DNA from: Victivallis lenta
GTDB taxonomy: Bacteria; Verrucomicrobiota; Lentisphaeria; Victivallales; Victivallaceae
DNA length: 64,000 nucleotides
NCBI RefSeq assembly: GCF_009695545.1
Contig: NZ_VUNS01000006.1
Span: forward strand, 146,977-210,976
Direction: 5' to 3'
How positions within the stretch are numbered: the stretch's first letter is position 1; each line of letters opens with the position of its first letter. Both the position numbers and the translations under genes were made by a program. The notes under the pieces were generated by a model. That model worked only from the letters and a program-made list of their open reading frames with translations. It ran no database searches and was not told the DNA's origin. Of this stretch, positions 51,545 to 60,288 are shown piece after piece.

Positions 51545-52987
51545 GTGGACAGACGAATCTTGAAACTGATTCCGCCGGCTTGCGTCATCGGCGCGCTGTT
51601 TCTCTACGCTTCCGCATACCTGAACCGCGATCTCTGGTTCGATGAAGCCCTGACTTTCCTGAATTTCGCCCAGATGGATTCCCCGCTGGAGATTTATCGA
51701 AACTACGTCATTCCGAACAACCAGATCCTCTACACGGTCGTTCTGCACTACTGGTCGATGCTGTTGCCGGAGGGGATCGACCCGGTGGTCTGGTTCCGGC
51801 TCCTTTCGTTCCTGTTCGGAGGCGCGACGCTGCTGCTGCTCTACCGGCTGTTCCGCGTGCGGATGGGGGGAGGGGCGATTCTGCTGCCCGTGCTCGTCGC
51901 CCTCGCCGTCTCCGTGCCGTTCCTGATTTACGCGACCGCGCTCCGCGGTTATATGCTGAGCGCTCTCTTCGTTACGCTCACGCTCGACGCGGCCTTGAAT
52001 TTCGCCGGCCGGCCCGGGGTGAAGCGGGGAATCCTGTACGGCGTCTGTTCGCTGGCGACCGTCGCGGTGATTCCGTCCAATCTGGCCGTGCTGGCCGGAG
52101 TGGTGCTTTATGCGCTGCCGGTATTCGGCTGCCGCTTTTACGCGCGGCGCGCCTTCTGGCTGCTGGCGCTGATTCCGCCGGCCGCGTTCCTGCTGTTTTA
52201 TCTGCCGATCCTGCGGCAGTTCCTCGGCTGCCTGCGTCTCGGGGAGGGGTGGAATGACGGTTCCCGGGCGCTGCTGGCCGTGCTGGCCGCGTTCGTCTAC
52301 TCGTTTGCGATGCTGCTGCTGCCCGGTACCGGGTCGCTGCTGGCGTTCGACCGGGTCCGCTACCGATGGGTCCGGTCGGTGCGGGCGCTCATCTGGCTGC
52401 TGCCGGTTCCGATGGCGCTGCTGCTGCCGGTGGCGCCGTTTCCGCGCGTCTTTTTCCCGTTCTGGCCGCTCTGGGTGCTGCTGCTGGCGGCCGGGGTCCG
52501 CGATCTGACCGCGCTCAACTGCCGCTGGCGCCGCCGCTGGAATTTCGGCGTCTGGATCGGCGGGCTGACGGCCGTTGTGCTCGGCTGGAGCTTCATCGCC
52601 CAGCAGCCGATGTTCCGGCTGGTTTTTTCGCGGCGCTTCGGCGGCGCCGGAGCCGACGACTACTTTTACGGTTACTATCTGCGCGCCGAGCACACGCCGC
52701 GCGCGACGGCGGCGGAACTGGCCGAGCGCTTCGGCGGCCGGCCGCTCTCTTTTTACGCAAGCTTTCAAGCCGACCCGTGGCCGCTGCTGTTCTATCTGAA
52801 TGCGGCCGGAGTCGAGTTCCGGGATTTCCGCTTCGACGGCCCGCGCGGGCCGGTGGAGGCGCTGGCGCCCGGCATGTTCGTGATCCTGCGTTCGGACGAA
52901 TCCGCAGCGGAGATCGAAAAGCGGTTCGGCCGCCGCCTGACCCCGCTGTTCTCGAATGAAAATCACGGAGTCTACCGTGTCCGCTGA
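51545..52987 (+). CDS. GT-C-type membrane glycosyltransferase-like protein
   Basis: 480 residues with about ten to twelve transmembrane helices. The first periplasmic loop has NRDLWFDEALTFLNF, whose WxDE is the acidic catalytic motif seen in ArnT/PMT-type GT-C enzymes using polyprenyl-phosphate sugars. ATALRGYMLSALFVTLTL matches the conserved R-x-Y-x-L segment. The C-terminal about 110 residues are soluble. Start: GTG at 51545; the ribosome-binding site (GCGGGG) is modest. Acceptor unknown. Confidence 0.8.
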   Translation: MDRRILKLIPPACVIGALFLYASAYLNRDLWFDEALTFLNFAQMDSPLEIYRNYVIPNNQILYTVVLHYWSMLLPEGIDPVVWFRLLSFLFGGATLLLLYRLFRVRMGGGAILLPVLVALAVSVPFLIYATALRGYMLSALFVTLTLDAALNFAGRPGVKRGILYGVCSLATVAVIPSNLAVLAGVVLYALPVFGCRFYARRAFWLLALIPPAAFLLFYLPILRQFLGCLRLGEGWNDGSRALLAVLAAFVYSFAMLLLPGTGSLLAFDRVRYRWVRSVRALIWLLPVPMALLLPVAPFPRVFFPFWPLWVLLLAAGVRDLTALNCRWRRRWNFGVWIGGLTAVVLGWSFIAQQPMFRLVFSRRFGGAGADDYFYGYYLRAEHTPRATAAELAERFGGRPLSFYASFQADPWPLLFYLNAAGVEFRDFRFDGPRGPVEALAPGMFVILRSDESAAEIEKRFGRRLTPLFSNENHGVYRVR

Positions 52988-53870
52988 TCCGATCGTCGTC
53001 ATCATGGGGCCGACCGCCTCCGGCAAGAGTGCGCTGGCGCTCGAACTGGCGCGGAAGCGGGGGGGCGAGATCGTCTCGGTCGATTCGATGCAGTTCTACC
53101 GCGGGCTTGAGATCGGGACGGCCCAGCCGACGGCGGAGGAGCAAATGGAGATTCCGCACCATCTGGTCGGCTGTTTCGATTTCCACGAACGCATCGATGT
53201 CTTCATGTTTCAGCGCCTCGCGGACGCCGCCATTGCGGAGATCCGGCAGCGGGGCCGGCTGCCTGTGCTGGCGGGCGGGACCGGGCTTTATCTGCGCGCG
53301 CTCTTGTACGGGCTGGACGATCTGCCGGCCGACCCCGGGCTCCGGAAAGAGCTCGATGCGGCCTACGACTCCGAGGCCGGTGAAACGGCGCTGAAGCGGA
53401 GAATGGCCGAACTCGACCCGGCCGGGCTTGCGCGCTGGGAGAATTGCCGCCGCCGGCTGATCCGGGCGCTTGAGGTCCGGCTTCTGACCGGGAAATCGAT
53501 TCTCGAGCTGCAGAAGAATCCGTTCGACCGGCTGCGTTACCCGGTTCGGGCCTGGCGGCTCGATCCGGAGCCGGAGGTGCTCAGGGAACGCATCGCGCGC
53601 CGTGCGAGGCGGATGCTGGAAACCGGGTGGATCGAAGAGGCGGAGCGCGCCATTGCTTCCGGGCTCCTCGAAACGCCGACCGCGCACCAGGCGCTCGGCT
53701 ACCGCCTGATCGCGGAGCATCTGGCCGGAAGGTTTGATTTCGAAGAGCTGCACGCCCGCATCAGCACCGCGACCTGGCAGCTGGCGCGCCGCCAGCGGAC
53801 CTGGTTCCGCCACCAGCATCCGGAGGCGGAGCCGCTGAGGAGCGGTGCGTCCGTTCCGGAGACGGCGTGA
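52977..53870 (+). CDS. miaA: tRNA dimethylallyltransferase
   Basis: Transfers a dimethylallyl group to A37 of tRNAs reading UNN codons. The P-loop is MGPTASGKSALALEL; other family segments are SVDSMQFYRGLEIGTAQP, IPHHLVG, VLAGGTGLYLRALLYG, RRRLIRALEV and the C-terminal RQRTWFRHQ. At 297 residues it has the usual size. The GTG at 52977 is chosen because CGGAG lies 6 bp upstream; an in-frame ATG at 52956 without such a site would add seven residues. It overlaps the preceding gene by 11 bp. Confidence 0.95.
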   Translation: MSADPIVVIMGPTASGKSALALELARKRGGEIVSVDSMQFYRGLEIGTAQPTAEEQMEIPHHLVGCFDFHERIDVFMFQRLADAAIAEIRQRGRLPVLAGGTGLYLRALLYGLDDLPADPGLRKELDAAYDSEAGETALKRRMAELDPAGLARWENCRRRLIRALEVRLLTGKSILELQKNPFDRLRYPVRAWRLDPEPEVLRERIARRARRMLETGWIEEAERAIASGLLETPTAHQALGYRLIAEHLAGRFDFEELHARISTATWQLARRQRTWFRHQHPEAEPLRSGASVPETA

Positions 53871-53919
53871 TTTCCGGGCTGTCCGGGAGAGCCGTTTCCG
53901 GATTTTTTTACCGTTCCCC

Positions 53920-53963
53920 TTGCAAACCGGATCTGGCGTGTTATATTAATTGTCGACAATTAA
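53920..53963 (+). promoter_or_regulatory. FadR-type regulator promoter with 18-bp palindromic operator
   Basis: TTGCAA (53920-53925), 16-bp spacer, TATATT (53942-53947). The perfect palindrome TTAATTGTCGACAATTAA (53946-53963) overlaps the end of the -10. Its centre TTGTCGACAA fits the GT-N(x)-AC core of FadR-subfamily GntR operators, so autorepression by the next gene is likely. Confidence 0.8.
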
Positions 53964-53980
53964 ATAATATAGGTTGCCAA

Positions 53981-54616
53981 ATGATGATGACATTGCTTGA
54001 TGCATTAAAAAATTATCTGCGGGAGAACGGATATCGCTCCGGGGAAAAAATTCCGACGGAGATGGAACTGGCGGCGCATTTCAACGTGAGCCGGAGCAGA
54101 ATCCGTGAGGCGACCACGACGCTTTGCCTGCAGGGAATTCTCGATAAAAAGGCGCGTCGCGGAACTGTGATCAGATCCATGGACCCGGAGTCGGCGGGCA
54201 GCGATCTGCTGTTCCGGTTTTCGCTGGACAACGTCGATCCGGCGGATTATCTGGAGGCGCGCAAGGTGATTGAGCGGGCGGTCATGCCGCTGACGGTCAG
54301 ACGGATCACCCCGGTCATGCTGCGGCAGCTGGAAAATCTGACGGAGAAAATGGAAGACCCCGGCACTTCGCCCGAGGAAGCCGATCTTGCCGACCGTGAT
54401 TTTCACCTTCTGCTGCTGAAGGCCTGCGGCAATCGGACGCTTCAGGTATTCGGCCGGGTTCTTCAGGCGCTGTTCCGGGAGGAGTTCCGCCGGCAGTACC
54501 GGCTTCCCGGGCTGGTCAGGGCCGCCGCCGCGGAGCACCGGAAACTCGTGACGGCGTTGAAGAATTCCGACGAAGCGGAAGCTGTCGAGCTGATCGCAAA
54601 CCACATCAGGGAGTAA
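53981..54616 (+). CDS. FadR-subfamily GntR regulator (FCD domain)
   Basis: A 211-residue repressor. The winged helix (residues 1-65) shows LLDALKNYLRENGYRSGEKI, then AAHFNVSRSRIREATTTLCL, then GILDKKARRGTVI. The C-terminal all-helical FCD domain has ADLADRDFHLLLLKACGNRT with the Asp and His ligands typical of its metal site, and a closing AEHRKLVTALKNSDEAEAVE with His. FadR-type regulators usually sense organic acids or sugar acids. The likely targets are the sialidase-like and transporter genes downstream. ATG at 53981; an upstream in-frame start would include the operator. Confidence 0.9.
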   Translation: MMMTLLDALKNYLRENGYRSGEKIPTEMELAAHFNVSRSRIREATTTLCLQGILDKKARRGTVIRSMDPESAGSDLLFRFSLDNVDPADYLEARKVIERAVMPLTVRRITPVMLRQLENLTEKMEDPGTSPEEADLADRDFHLLLLKACGNRTLQVFGRVLQALFREEFRRQYRLPGLVRAAAAEHRKLVTALKNSDEAEAVELIANHIRE

Positions 54617-54764
54617 TCGGAGGAGTTTCCCGGGCATGAAGAAGTCGGATCGGCAGCTTCCCGTCATCGGCTGCGGTATCCGCACTTATTTCAGAAGCAA
54701 GGTCTCTTCTTCGTTTTTTCGTATTTTCATGTGATATCCGGGGTGAAAACAAAGGGGGCATGGC

Positions 54765-55838
54765 ATGAATAGACTATTCAGGTTATGGGCGGGGCGAAGC
54801 ATCGATCCGGCGCGGATTCCGCTGCCCGGGCACATTTCACATCACGTCATCCGCCGGGCGGATGAGCGGTACCGTTTCCTTCTGGGCGCCGATATTGCCG
54901 ATTTCGGCGGAACTTTGTTCTGCGGCTGGGGAAATAGCCGCAGGGACGAGAATGACCGCTGGTCCGTCATGCGGGGCTGCCGTTCCGGGGACGGCGGCCG
55001 TTCATGGGGGGCCGCCGAACGGATTTCCCCGCCGTTGTCCCGCGGTTTTTCCTGCAGTCACGGCGTGTTTTTTCCGTGCGGAGGCCGATTGCACGCGCTG
55101 GTTCCGCAAGCCCGGTACGGCATTCCCGGCGACAGTGCTTATCCGGGGCTTCGGACGGTGCTGATGACCCTGGCGCCGGACGGCTCCGCCTGGCAGTTTT
55201 CCGGTGTGGTGATTCCGGAACCCTTCTGGCCGATGGCGCGGCCGCAGAAGTCCGCGGCCGGCAATTATCTGCTGCCCGGAATCCGCTGCATCGGAGATAA
55301 GGCGCTTCCGGCTGTCGCCGTCAGCGACGGCGAACGGATCGACTGCTGGCGGATCGTTGAAATTCCGCAGCCGCGCCGGGCAGGCGCCTGGGGGGAGGGC
55401 GGGCTTCTGGTTGACGGGAGCCAGGTCGCTTTCGTGTTCCGCAACGGCTGGAAGGACCGGCCTTTCGCCCGCATCGCCTTCAGCGGGGACTGCGGTGAAA
55501 GCTGGTCGGAAACGGCGGATACCAATTTGCCGATGTCTCCGGCGAAGCCGTGCTGCGGAACCTTGTCCGACGGACGGCGATACCTGATTTTCAACCCCGC
55601 TCCGGATGCGCGGGATACTCTGGCGGTTGCGGTTTCGGCGCCGGGCGAACTGCAGTTTCGCTCGATCTGTGCGGTCCGGCACGGAAAGTCGCCTCGGCCG
55701 CGCTTCCGCGGCTGGGGGAAAGAGTGCCAGTGGGCGTATCCGTCGGCCTGCGAGTACAACGGTGCATTGCATATCGTATACGCATCGTCCAAAGAGGATT
55801 GCGTTCTGTCCGTCATTCCGCTGGACGAATTGAAATGA
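54765..55838 (+). CDS. Sialidase-like beta-propeller protein (BNR/Asp-box)
   Basis: 357 residues. Two Asp-box repeats of the S-x-D-x-G-x-x-W type are visible, SGDGGRSWG and SGDCGESWS, and the whole matches the exo-alpha-sialidase-like six-bladed propeller. The Arg triad of true sialidases is not certain by eye, so it could be another BNR hydrolase or a binding protein. No signal peptide, hence cytoplasmic or unconventional. AAAGGGGGC precedes the ATG. The last 4 bp overlap the transporter gene, suggesting uptake and processing of one compound. Confidence 0.8.
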   Translation: MNRLFRLWAGRSIDPARIPLPGHISHHVIRRADERYRFLLGADIADFGGTLFCGWGNSRRDENDRWSVMRGCRSGDGGRSWGAAERISPPLSRGFSCSHGVFFPCGGRLHALVPQARYGIPGDSAYPGLRTVLMTLAPDGSAWQFSGVVIPEPFWPMARPQKSAAGNYLLPGIRCIGDKALPAVAVSDGERIDCWRIVEIPQPRRAGAWGEGGLLVDGSQVAFVFRNGWKDRPFARIAFSGDCGESWSETADTNLPMSPAKPCCGTLSDGRRYLIFNPAPDARDTLAVAVSAPGELQFRSICAVRHGKSPRPRFRGWGKECQWAYPSACEYNGALHIVYASSKEDCVLSVIPLDELK

Positions 55839-56731
55839 GCACCGGCGGCCGTTTCCGGGCCGGGCCGGTCTGGCTGGTCGGAGCCGCGATCTGCTTTGCG
55901 CTGATGGGCATCACTGTCAAGCAGGCGGTGACGGCCGGCGGCGTGAATATTTTCCAGCTCGGACTGATCCGTTTTCTGACTGCCGCGATCGGAGTGACGC
56001 TGCCCGCATTGTTCGGCTGCTGGTCGCTGCGTGTGATCAACCGGAGCTGCTTTCTGCTGCGCGGTTTTTTCGGCGCGGCGGGAAATTTTCTGATGTTCAC
56101 GGTGATCATGCTGGTCGGGCTGGGACGCGGCAGCGTCATGATGCAGCTGATGGGCATTTTCGGCGCGCTGTCCGCACTGTTTCTCCTGGGGGAAGCGATG
56201 TCGCTGCGGCTGCTGACCGCAGTGCTCGCGGCTTCGGCCGGCGTGGTTTTATGCGCGGGCGGGAGACCTTCGCTGTATGAATGGCTGGCGGTCGGAGGCG
56301 CACTCTGTTCCGGACTGGCCCTGACCTTTATCCGCAAGCTTAACCGGACGGATAATCTGCATGTGGTCTTTTTCAGCCAGAGCGTCTGCGGGCTGGTCCT
56401 GATGGCGCCGACCGTCTGTTTCGCCGGATTTCCGGCGACCCGAACCGCCTGGGCCGCCGGCCTGCTGCTGACCTTTTTTGATACGGCCGGACAGTATTTC
56501 ATGACCCACGGGATGACGCGCACCCCGGTGGCGGCAGCCGGTTTCCTGCTGATGCTTTCCCCCGTGGTCAGCCTGGCCGTCGGGCTGTTCGCCTTCGGCG
56601 AAACGCTCGATTTCCTGCAGGTCTCCGGCTGCGCCCTGATTCTGACCGGCGGAATGCTTTCCGTCACCGGCGCTTCAGCACCAGCGCGGAGCGGTTCGGC
56701 AGATAGAGGCTCAGGCGCGAGTTCCGCGTAA
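55835..56731 (+). CDS. EamA/DMT-family transporter
   Basis: 298 residues with ten helices as two EamA halves (VGAAICFALMGITVKQAVTA ... SVMMQLMGIFGALSALFLLGE; then AVGGALCSGLALTFIRKLNR ... AAGFLLMLSPVVSLAVGLFAF GE). Drug/metabolite superfamily; substrate unknown, perhaps linked to the sialidase-like protein with which it is coupled by ATGA. The 3' end overlaps the convergent branching-enzyme gene by 68 bp, giving a polar tail (ASAPARSGSADRGSGASSA). Confidence 0.88.
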   Translation: MSTGGRFRAGPVWLVGAAICFALMGITVKQAVTAGGVNIFQLGLIRFLTAAIGVTLPALFGCWSLRVINRSCFLLRGFFGAAGNFLMFTVIMLVGLGRGSVMMQLMGIFGALSALFLLGEAMSLRLLTAVLAASAGVVLCAGGRPSLYEWLAVGGALCSGLALTFIRKLNRTDNLHVVFFSQSVCGLVLMAPTVCFAGFPATRTAWAAGLLLTFFDTAGQYFMTHGMTRTPVAAAGFLLMLSPVVSLAVGLFAFGETLDFLQVSGCALILTGGMLSVTGASAPARSGSADRGSGASSA

Positions 56732-58658
56732 AGTAGGTCTGGCCCGGTTCGCGCCGCGCGAAGCCGCCGAATTCCGGCGCGTCGGAGTCCAGTACCGTCT
56801 CGAATACCCCCTCCCGCACTTCGAAGGCGTAGTCGAAATACGACCTTTCCGGATGGAAATTGAAGCAGAAATAGAGATCGTCCCGCTCGAAAATCAGGAT
56901 TTTCGCGGTTTCGTCGAGCCGCACCAGCTGCGGGATGCAGCGTGTGAATTCCGGACGGCTCTTCACCGTTTCGAGCATTGCCCGGTCGAAAACAGCGAGG
57001 AAGCGGTAGCGCAGATCCGGATTCTCCGCCAGCGACCAGAGCCGCCGCGCGTGCATCATGGACCAGTGGTTCCCCTCGCGCGGAAAGTCGATCCACTCCG
57101 GATGCCCGAACTCGTTGCCCATGAAGTTCAGGTATCCGTGTCCGGCCGAGGCGAGCGTCGCAAGGCGCATCATCTTGTGCAGCGCGACCGCGCGATCCAC
57201 GGCGAGACTGGCGGAGGAGACGTGCATCGCGTCGTACATCGCGGCGTCGGCGAGCCGGAAAATCGCGGTTTTGCCGCCGACGATCGCCTGGTCGTGGCAT
57301 TCGGCGTAGCTGATCGAACGCTCGTCGCGCCGCCGGTTGCAGAGTTCGTGGTACATCCAGCCGAGCGGCCAGTTTTCATCCGGAATGTCGAAGAGCTTGA
57401 ACCACATGTCCGTCACCCCCATCGCCAGGCGGTAATCGAAGCCGATTCCTCCCGGCTGGCCGAGCGGCGCGGCGAGTCCCGGCATGCCGCTGACGTCTTC
57501 GGCGACGGTCACGGCATCGGGACGCACCGTGTGGATGACCGTGTTGGCGAGCCCGAGATAGCAGACAGCATCCTCATCCACGTCGGGCCCGAAGTAGTCG
57601 GCGTACGACGTGAAGGTCTTCCCTAGCCCGTGATGCAGGTACATCATGCTTGTCACGCCGTCGAAACGGAACCCGTCGATGCGGAATTCGTCGAGCCAGT
57701 AGCGGCAGTTCGACAGCAGGAAATGCAGCACCTCCGGCTTCGCATAGTCGAAGAGCAGCGAGTCCCACGCCGCGTGCTCGCCGCGCGCTCCCGCGTGAAA
57801 GAACGCGGTGCGGCTGCCGTCGTAGCGGCCGAGCCCTTCGACCTCGTTGCGGGTCGCATGCGAGTGCACGAGGTCGATGATGACGCGCAGCCCGAGGCCA
57901 TGCGCCGCATCGACCAGCTCCTTGAACTCGTCCGGTGTGCCGAACCGCCCCGCCACTGCGAAGAAATTGGCGACGTGATAGCCGAAACTGCCGTAGTACG
58001 GATGCCCCATGACCGCCATCAGCTGAATCGTATTGTAGCCGGCCTTTGCGATGCGCGGCAGGGTTTTCACCCGGAACTCCGCAAAGCTGCCGACCTTCGG
58101 CTCTTCCTGCGCCATGCCGACATGCGACTCGTAGACGAGCGGCATGGCGGGAGCGGGCGGCGACGGATGCCGGAACGCATAGGGCCGTTCCGGCGCGTAG
58201 ACCACCGCCGAGAAGAGACCGGTCGCTTCATCCTGCACGACGCAGCGGGCATAGGCGGGCACCCGGTCGCCACGGCCGCCCTCCCACTCCATAGAGAGCA
58301 GGTAGTGGTCGCCGTGGCGGAGCGCTTCGGCCGGAAGCCGGAGTTCCCATGCGCCGCCCGGCTTTGATTTCATGACGAATCCGGGGCGCTCCTCCCAGTT
58401 GGTGAAGTCTCCGCGGACGATGATCCGGGTCGCATTCGGCGCCCATTCGCGGAATACCCATCCGGCCGCATCGCGGTGCAGCCCGAAATATTCATGGCCC
58501 GAAGCGAAATCGGCCAGGCTCATGCGCCCGCCGGTCAGCTTCCGGGCGGTCTCGGCCGTCCGAAGGGTCCGGGCGGCGAGCGCGTCGCGGTACGGCGCCA
58601 GGCACGGATCGCAGGCCAGCGGCGCCGGTTCGTTGCTCAACCGGGTAAAACAGTTCAT
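56664..58658 (-). CDS. glgB: 1,4-alpha-glucan branching enzyme, eukaryote-like (GH13)
   Basis: Forms alpha-1,6 branches in glycogen; 664 residues. Order: N-terminal helix region, CBM48 (GWVFREWAPNATRIIVRGDF), GH13 barrel and C-terminal beta domain. The barrel has DLVHSHATRNEVEGLGRYDG, the nucleophile Asp in DGFRFDGVTSMMY, the acid/base Glu in VTVAEDVSGMPG and the transition-state Asp region YAECHDQAIVGGKT. LxHHGL and the VEGL/YDGS loop are features of the eukaryotic-type (GH13_8) enzymes and differ from E. coli GlgB. Last gene of the glycogen operon, 15 bp after the synthase. Confidence 0.93.
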   Translation of the reverse strand: MNCFTRLSNEPAPLACDPCLAPYRDALAARTLRTAETARKLTGGRMSLADFASGHEYFGLHRDAAGWVFREWAPNATRIIVRGDFTNWEERPGFVMKSKPGGAWELRLPAEALRHGDHYLLSMEWEGGRGDRVPAYARCVVQDEATGLFSAVVYAPERPYAFRHPSPPAPAMPLVYESHVGMAQEEPKVGSFAEFRVKTLPRIAKAGYNTIQLMAVMGHPYYGSFGYHVANFFAVAGRFGTPDEFKELVDAAHGLGLRVIIDLVHSHATRNEVEGLGRYDGSRTAFFHAGARGEHAAWDSLLFDYAKPEVLHFLLSNCRYWLDEFRIDGFRFDGVTSMMYLHHGLGKTFTSYADYFGPDVDEDAVCYLGLANTVIHTVRPDAVTVAEDVSGMPGLAAPLGQPGGIGFDYRLAMGVTDMWFKLFDIPDENWPLGWMYHELCNRRRDERSISYAECHDQAIVGGKTAIFRLADAAMYDAMHVSSASLAVDRAVALHKMMRLATLASAGHGYLNFMGNEFGHPEWIDFPREGNHWSMMHARRLWSLAENPDLRYRFLAVFDRAMLETVKSRPEFTRCIPQLVRLDETAKILIFERDDLYFCFNFHPERSYFDYAFEVREGVFETVLDSDAPEFGGFARREPGQTYFTRNSRLSLYLPNRSALVLKRR

Positions 58659-58673
58659 GGCCGCCGCCTTTCG

Positions 58674-60194
58674 TCAGTGCTGGACCAGCGGACGCGCCAG
58701 CATGTTTTCGTAGATTTTGATATACTCCTGCGCGGTCACATCGTGATTGAAGCGGAGCTTCGATTCGCGCATCACGCGGGAGATTTCCGGCTCCTTGACC
58801 TCCGGCGGCAGCGACCAGAAGCGCATCGCTTCATCCATCGCCCACATGAGCCCGCCGTCGTCGTAGGTTTCGAAGAGGAACCCGTTGCCGGTGTGGGTGT
58901 TCACATTGAGCGGCTCGACCGTGTCGTGCAGCCCGCCGGTGTCGTGCACCACGGGGAGGCTGCCGAAATACTGGCTTGTCATCTGCGGCAGTCCGCACGG
59001 CTCGAACAGCGACGGCATGAGAATGAAATCGCTCGCCGCGAACGCGAGGCGCGAAAGTCCCTCGTCGAAATCGCAGACCAGCACGCGGTCGTAGAAGTCG
59101 TGCCGGGCGACGATGTCGCGGAAGATCGGCTGATAGCTGCCGTTGGCCACGATTGCGATCTGGAGTCCCTGGTCCCAGTATTTGTGGACGACGTTGTAGA
59201 GATTGTCCGTGAGCAGCGAACACCCCTTCTGCATCGGGTCGAGGCGCGAAGGCCAGAAGAAAAGCGGCGCGTTCTGATCCTCGCGCAGCCCGGTGCGGGT
59301 CTGAAACGCGATCTTGTTGACCTGCTTGCCTTTCACGTGCGTCTCGGCGTCGTATTTGACTTCGATGTAAGGATCGGTTTCGGGCGTACTGGTTTCGTCG
59401 GGCGAGTTCAGGATGCCCGAGGCGCAGCCGGAATAGTACTTTCCGGCCATCTCGCGGCGGATGTTGTCCGGCACGAACGGGTGACGTCCCTCCACGACCT
59501 CCTTGAGGAAGGTCGGACTGACCGTATTGATGAAGTGCGCGGCGAAAATTCCGGAGGCGAGCATGTCGACCGGATTGTTCGACCGGCTTTCCTCGTAGTT
59601 CAGCGGCGGGCGCTCGTAATAGAGATTCTGCCAGAACGGCGCCGCGTCGATGCCGCGGTCTTCGATCTGGGCCAGCGTCGCCTTGTGGGTGTGGATGTTG
59701 TGCACCGTGAAGAGGCACGGAATCCCCATCCGCCGGGCAGCGGCCGGGATGAGCCCGGTCATCCAGTCGTTGCAGTGGATCAGATCCGGCTTCACGTCCG
59801 GGATGATGTTGTTGATCACCTCGCGCTGGAACGCCATCGCCTGAAGAAAGCTGTCCTTCGAATAACTGCTGTAAACCGAATCCCGGTAGTAGAAGATGCG
59901 GTCCTCCGCCAGATGAATCCGGCTGTTGTGCAGGTGGCTCATGTAGACGCGCAGCTCGTCGCTGATCAGCTTGCCGACGTCGACGTGGAACATCTTGCGG
60001 TAGTGCGGCAGTGCGACGTGCACGTCGGCTCCCTGGCGGAACAGGGCGCCGACCAGCGAGGCCGACACGTCCGCCAGGCCGCCGGCCTTGGCGTGCAGCA
60101 CATTTGCCATGTTGCCCATCCCCTCGGGAAGATAGGTGATTTCAGGGGTGACGACCAGGATGGTCGGCGATTTGTAATTGGTTCTTCTCATCAT
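58674..60194 (-). CDS. glgA: Glycogen synthase (GT5)
   Basis: Elongates alpha-1,4-glucan from a nucleotide-glucose donor; 506 residues. Near the N-terminus the GT5 signature appears as HAKAGGLADVSASLVGALFR, separated from the opening ILVVTPEITYL by about 13 extra residues (PEGMGNMANVL). The first domain includes VHVALPHYRKM and LIHCNDWMTGLIPA; the C-terminal domain has the catalytic-site segment MPSLFEPCGLPQMTSQYFGS, then LPVVHDTGGLHDTVEP. The ATG at 60194 follows GAGGAGA. No ADP-glucose pyrophosphorylase gene is in this window. Confidence 0.93.
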   Translation of the reverse strand: MMRRTNYKSPTILVVTPEITYLPEGMGNMANVLHAKAGGLADVSASLVGALFRQGADVHVALPHYRKMFHVDVGKLISDELRVYMSHLHNSRIHLAEDRIFYYRDSVYSSYSKDSFLQAMAFQREVINNIIPDVKPDLIHCNDWMTGLIPAAARRMGIPCLFTVHNIHTHKATLAQIEDRGIDAAPFWQNLYYERPPLNYEESRSNNPVDMLASGIFAAHFINTVSPTFLKEVVEGRHPFVPDNIRREMAGKYYSGCASGILNSPDETSTPETDPYIEVKYDAETHVKGKQVNKIAFQTRTGLREDQNAPLFFWPSRLDPMQKGCSLLTDNLYNVVHKYWDQGLQIAIVANGSYQPIFRDIVARHDFYDRVLVCDFDEGLSRLAFAASDFILMPSLFEPCGLPQMTSQYFGSLPVVHDTGGLHDTVEPLNVNTHTGNGFLFETYDDGGLMWAMDEAMRFWSLPPEVKEPEISRVMRESKLRFNHDVTAQEYIKIYENMLARPLVQH

Positions 60195-60288
60195 GTCGGC
60201 GTTCTCCTCACTCTGCCGGAAAATTGACGGACGGCGGCGGAAACGGAGAAGCCGCCTCCTCCGTTTCCGTCCTCCGGACAACTGCGCG

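Noticed and set aside
54636..54734. Short 32-codon reading frame after the FadR-type gene with GGAGGAG upstream
   Set aside because: Basic, low-information sequence without a recognisable signal or family, and no repeat of it elsewhere; the purine run may be chance.
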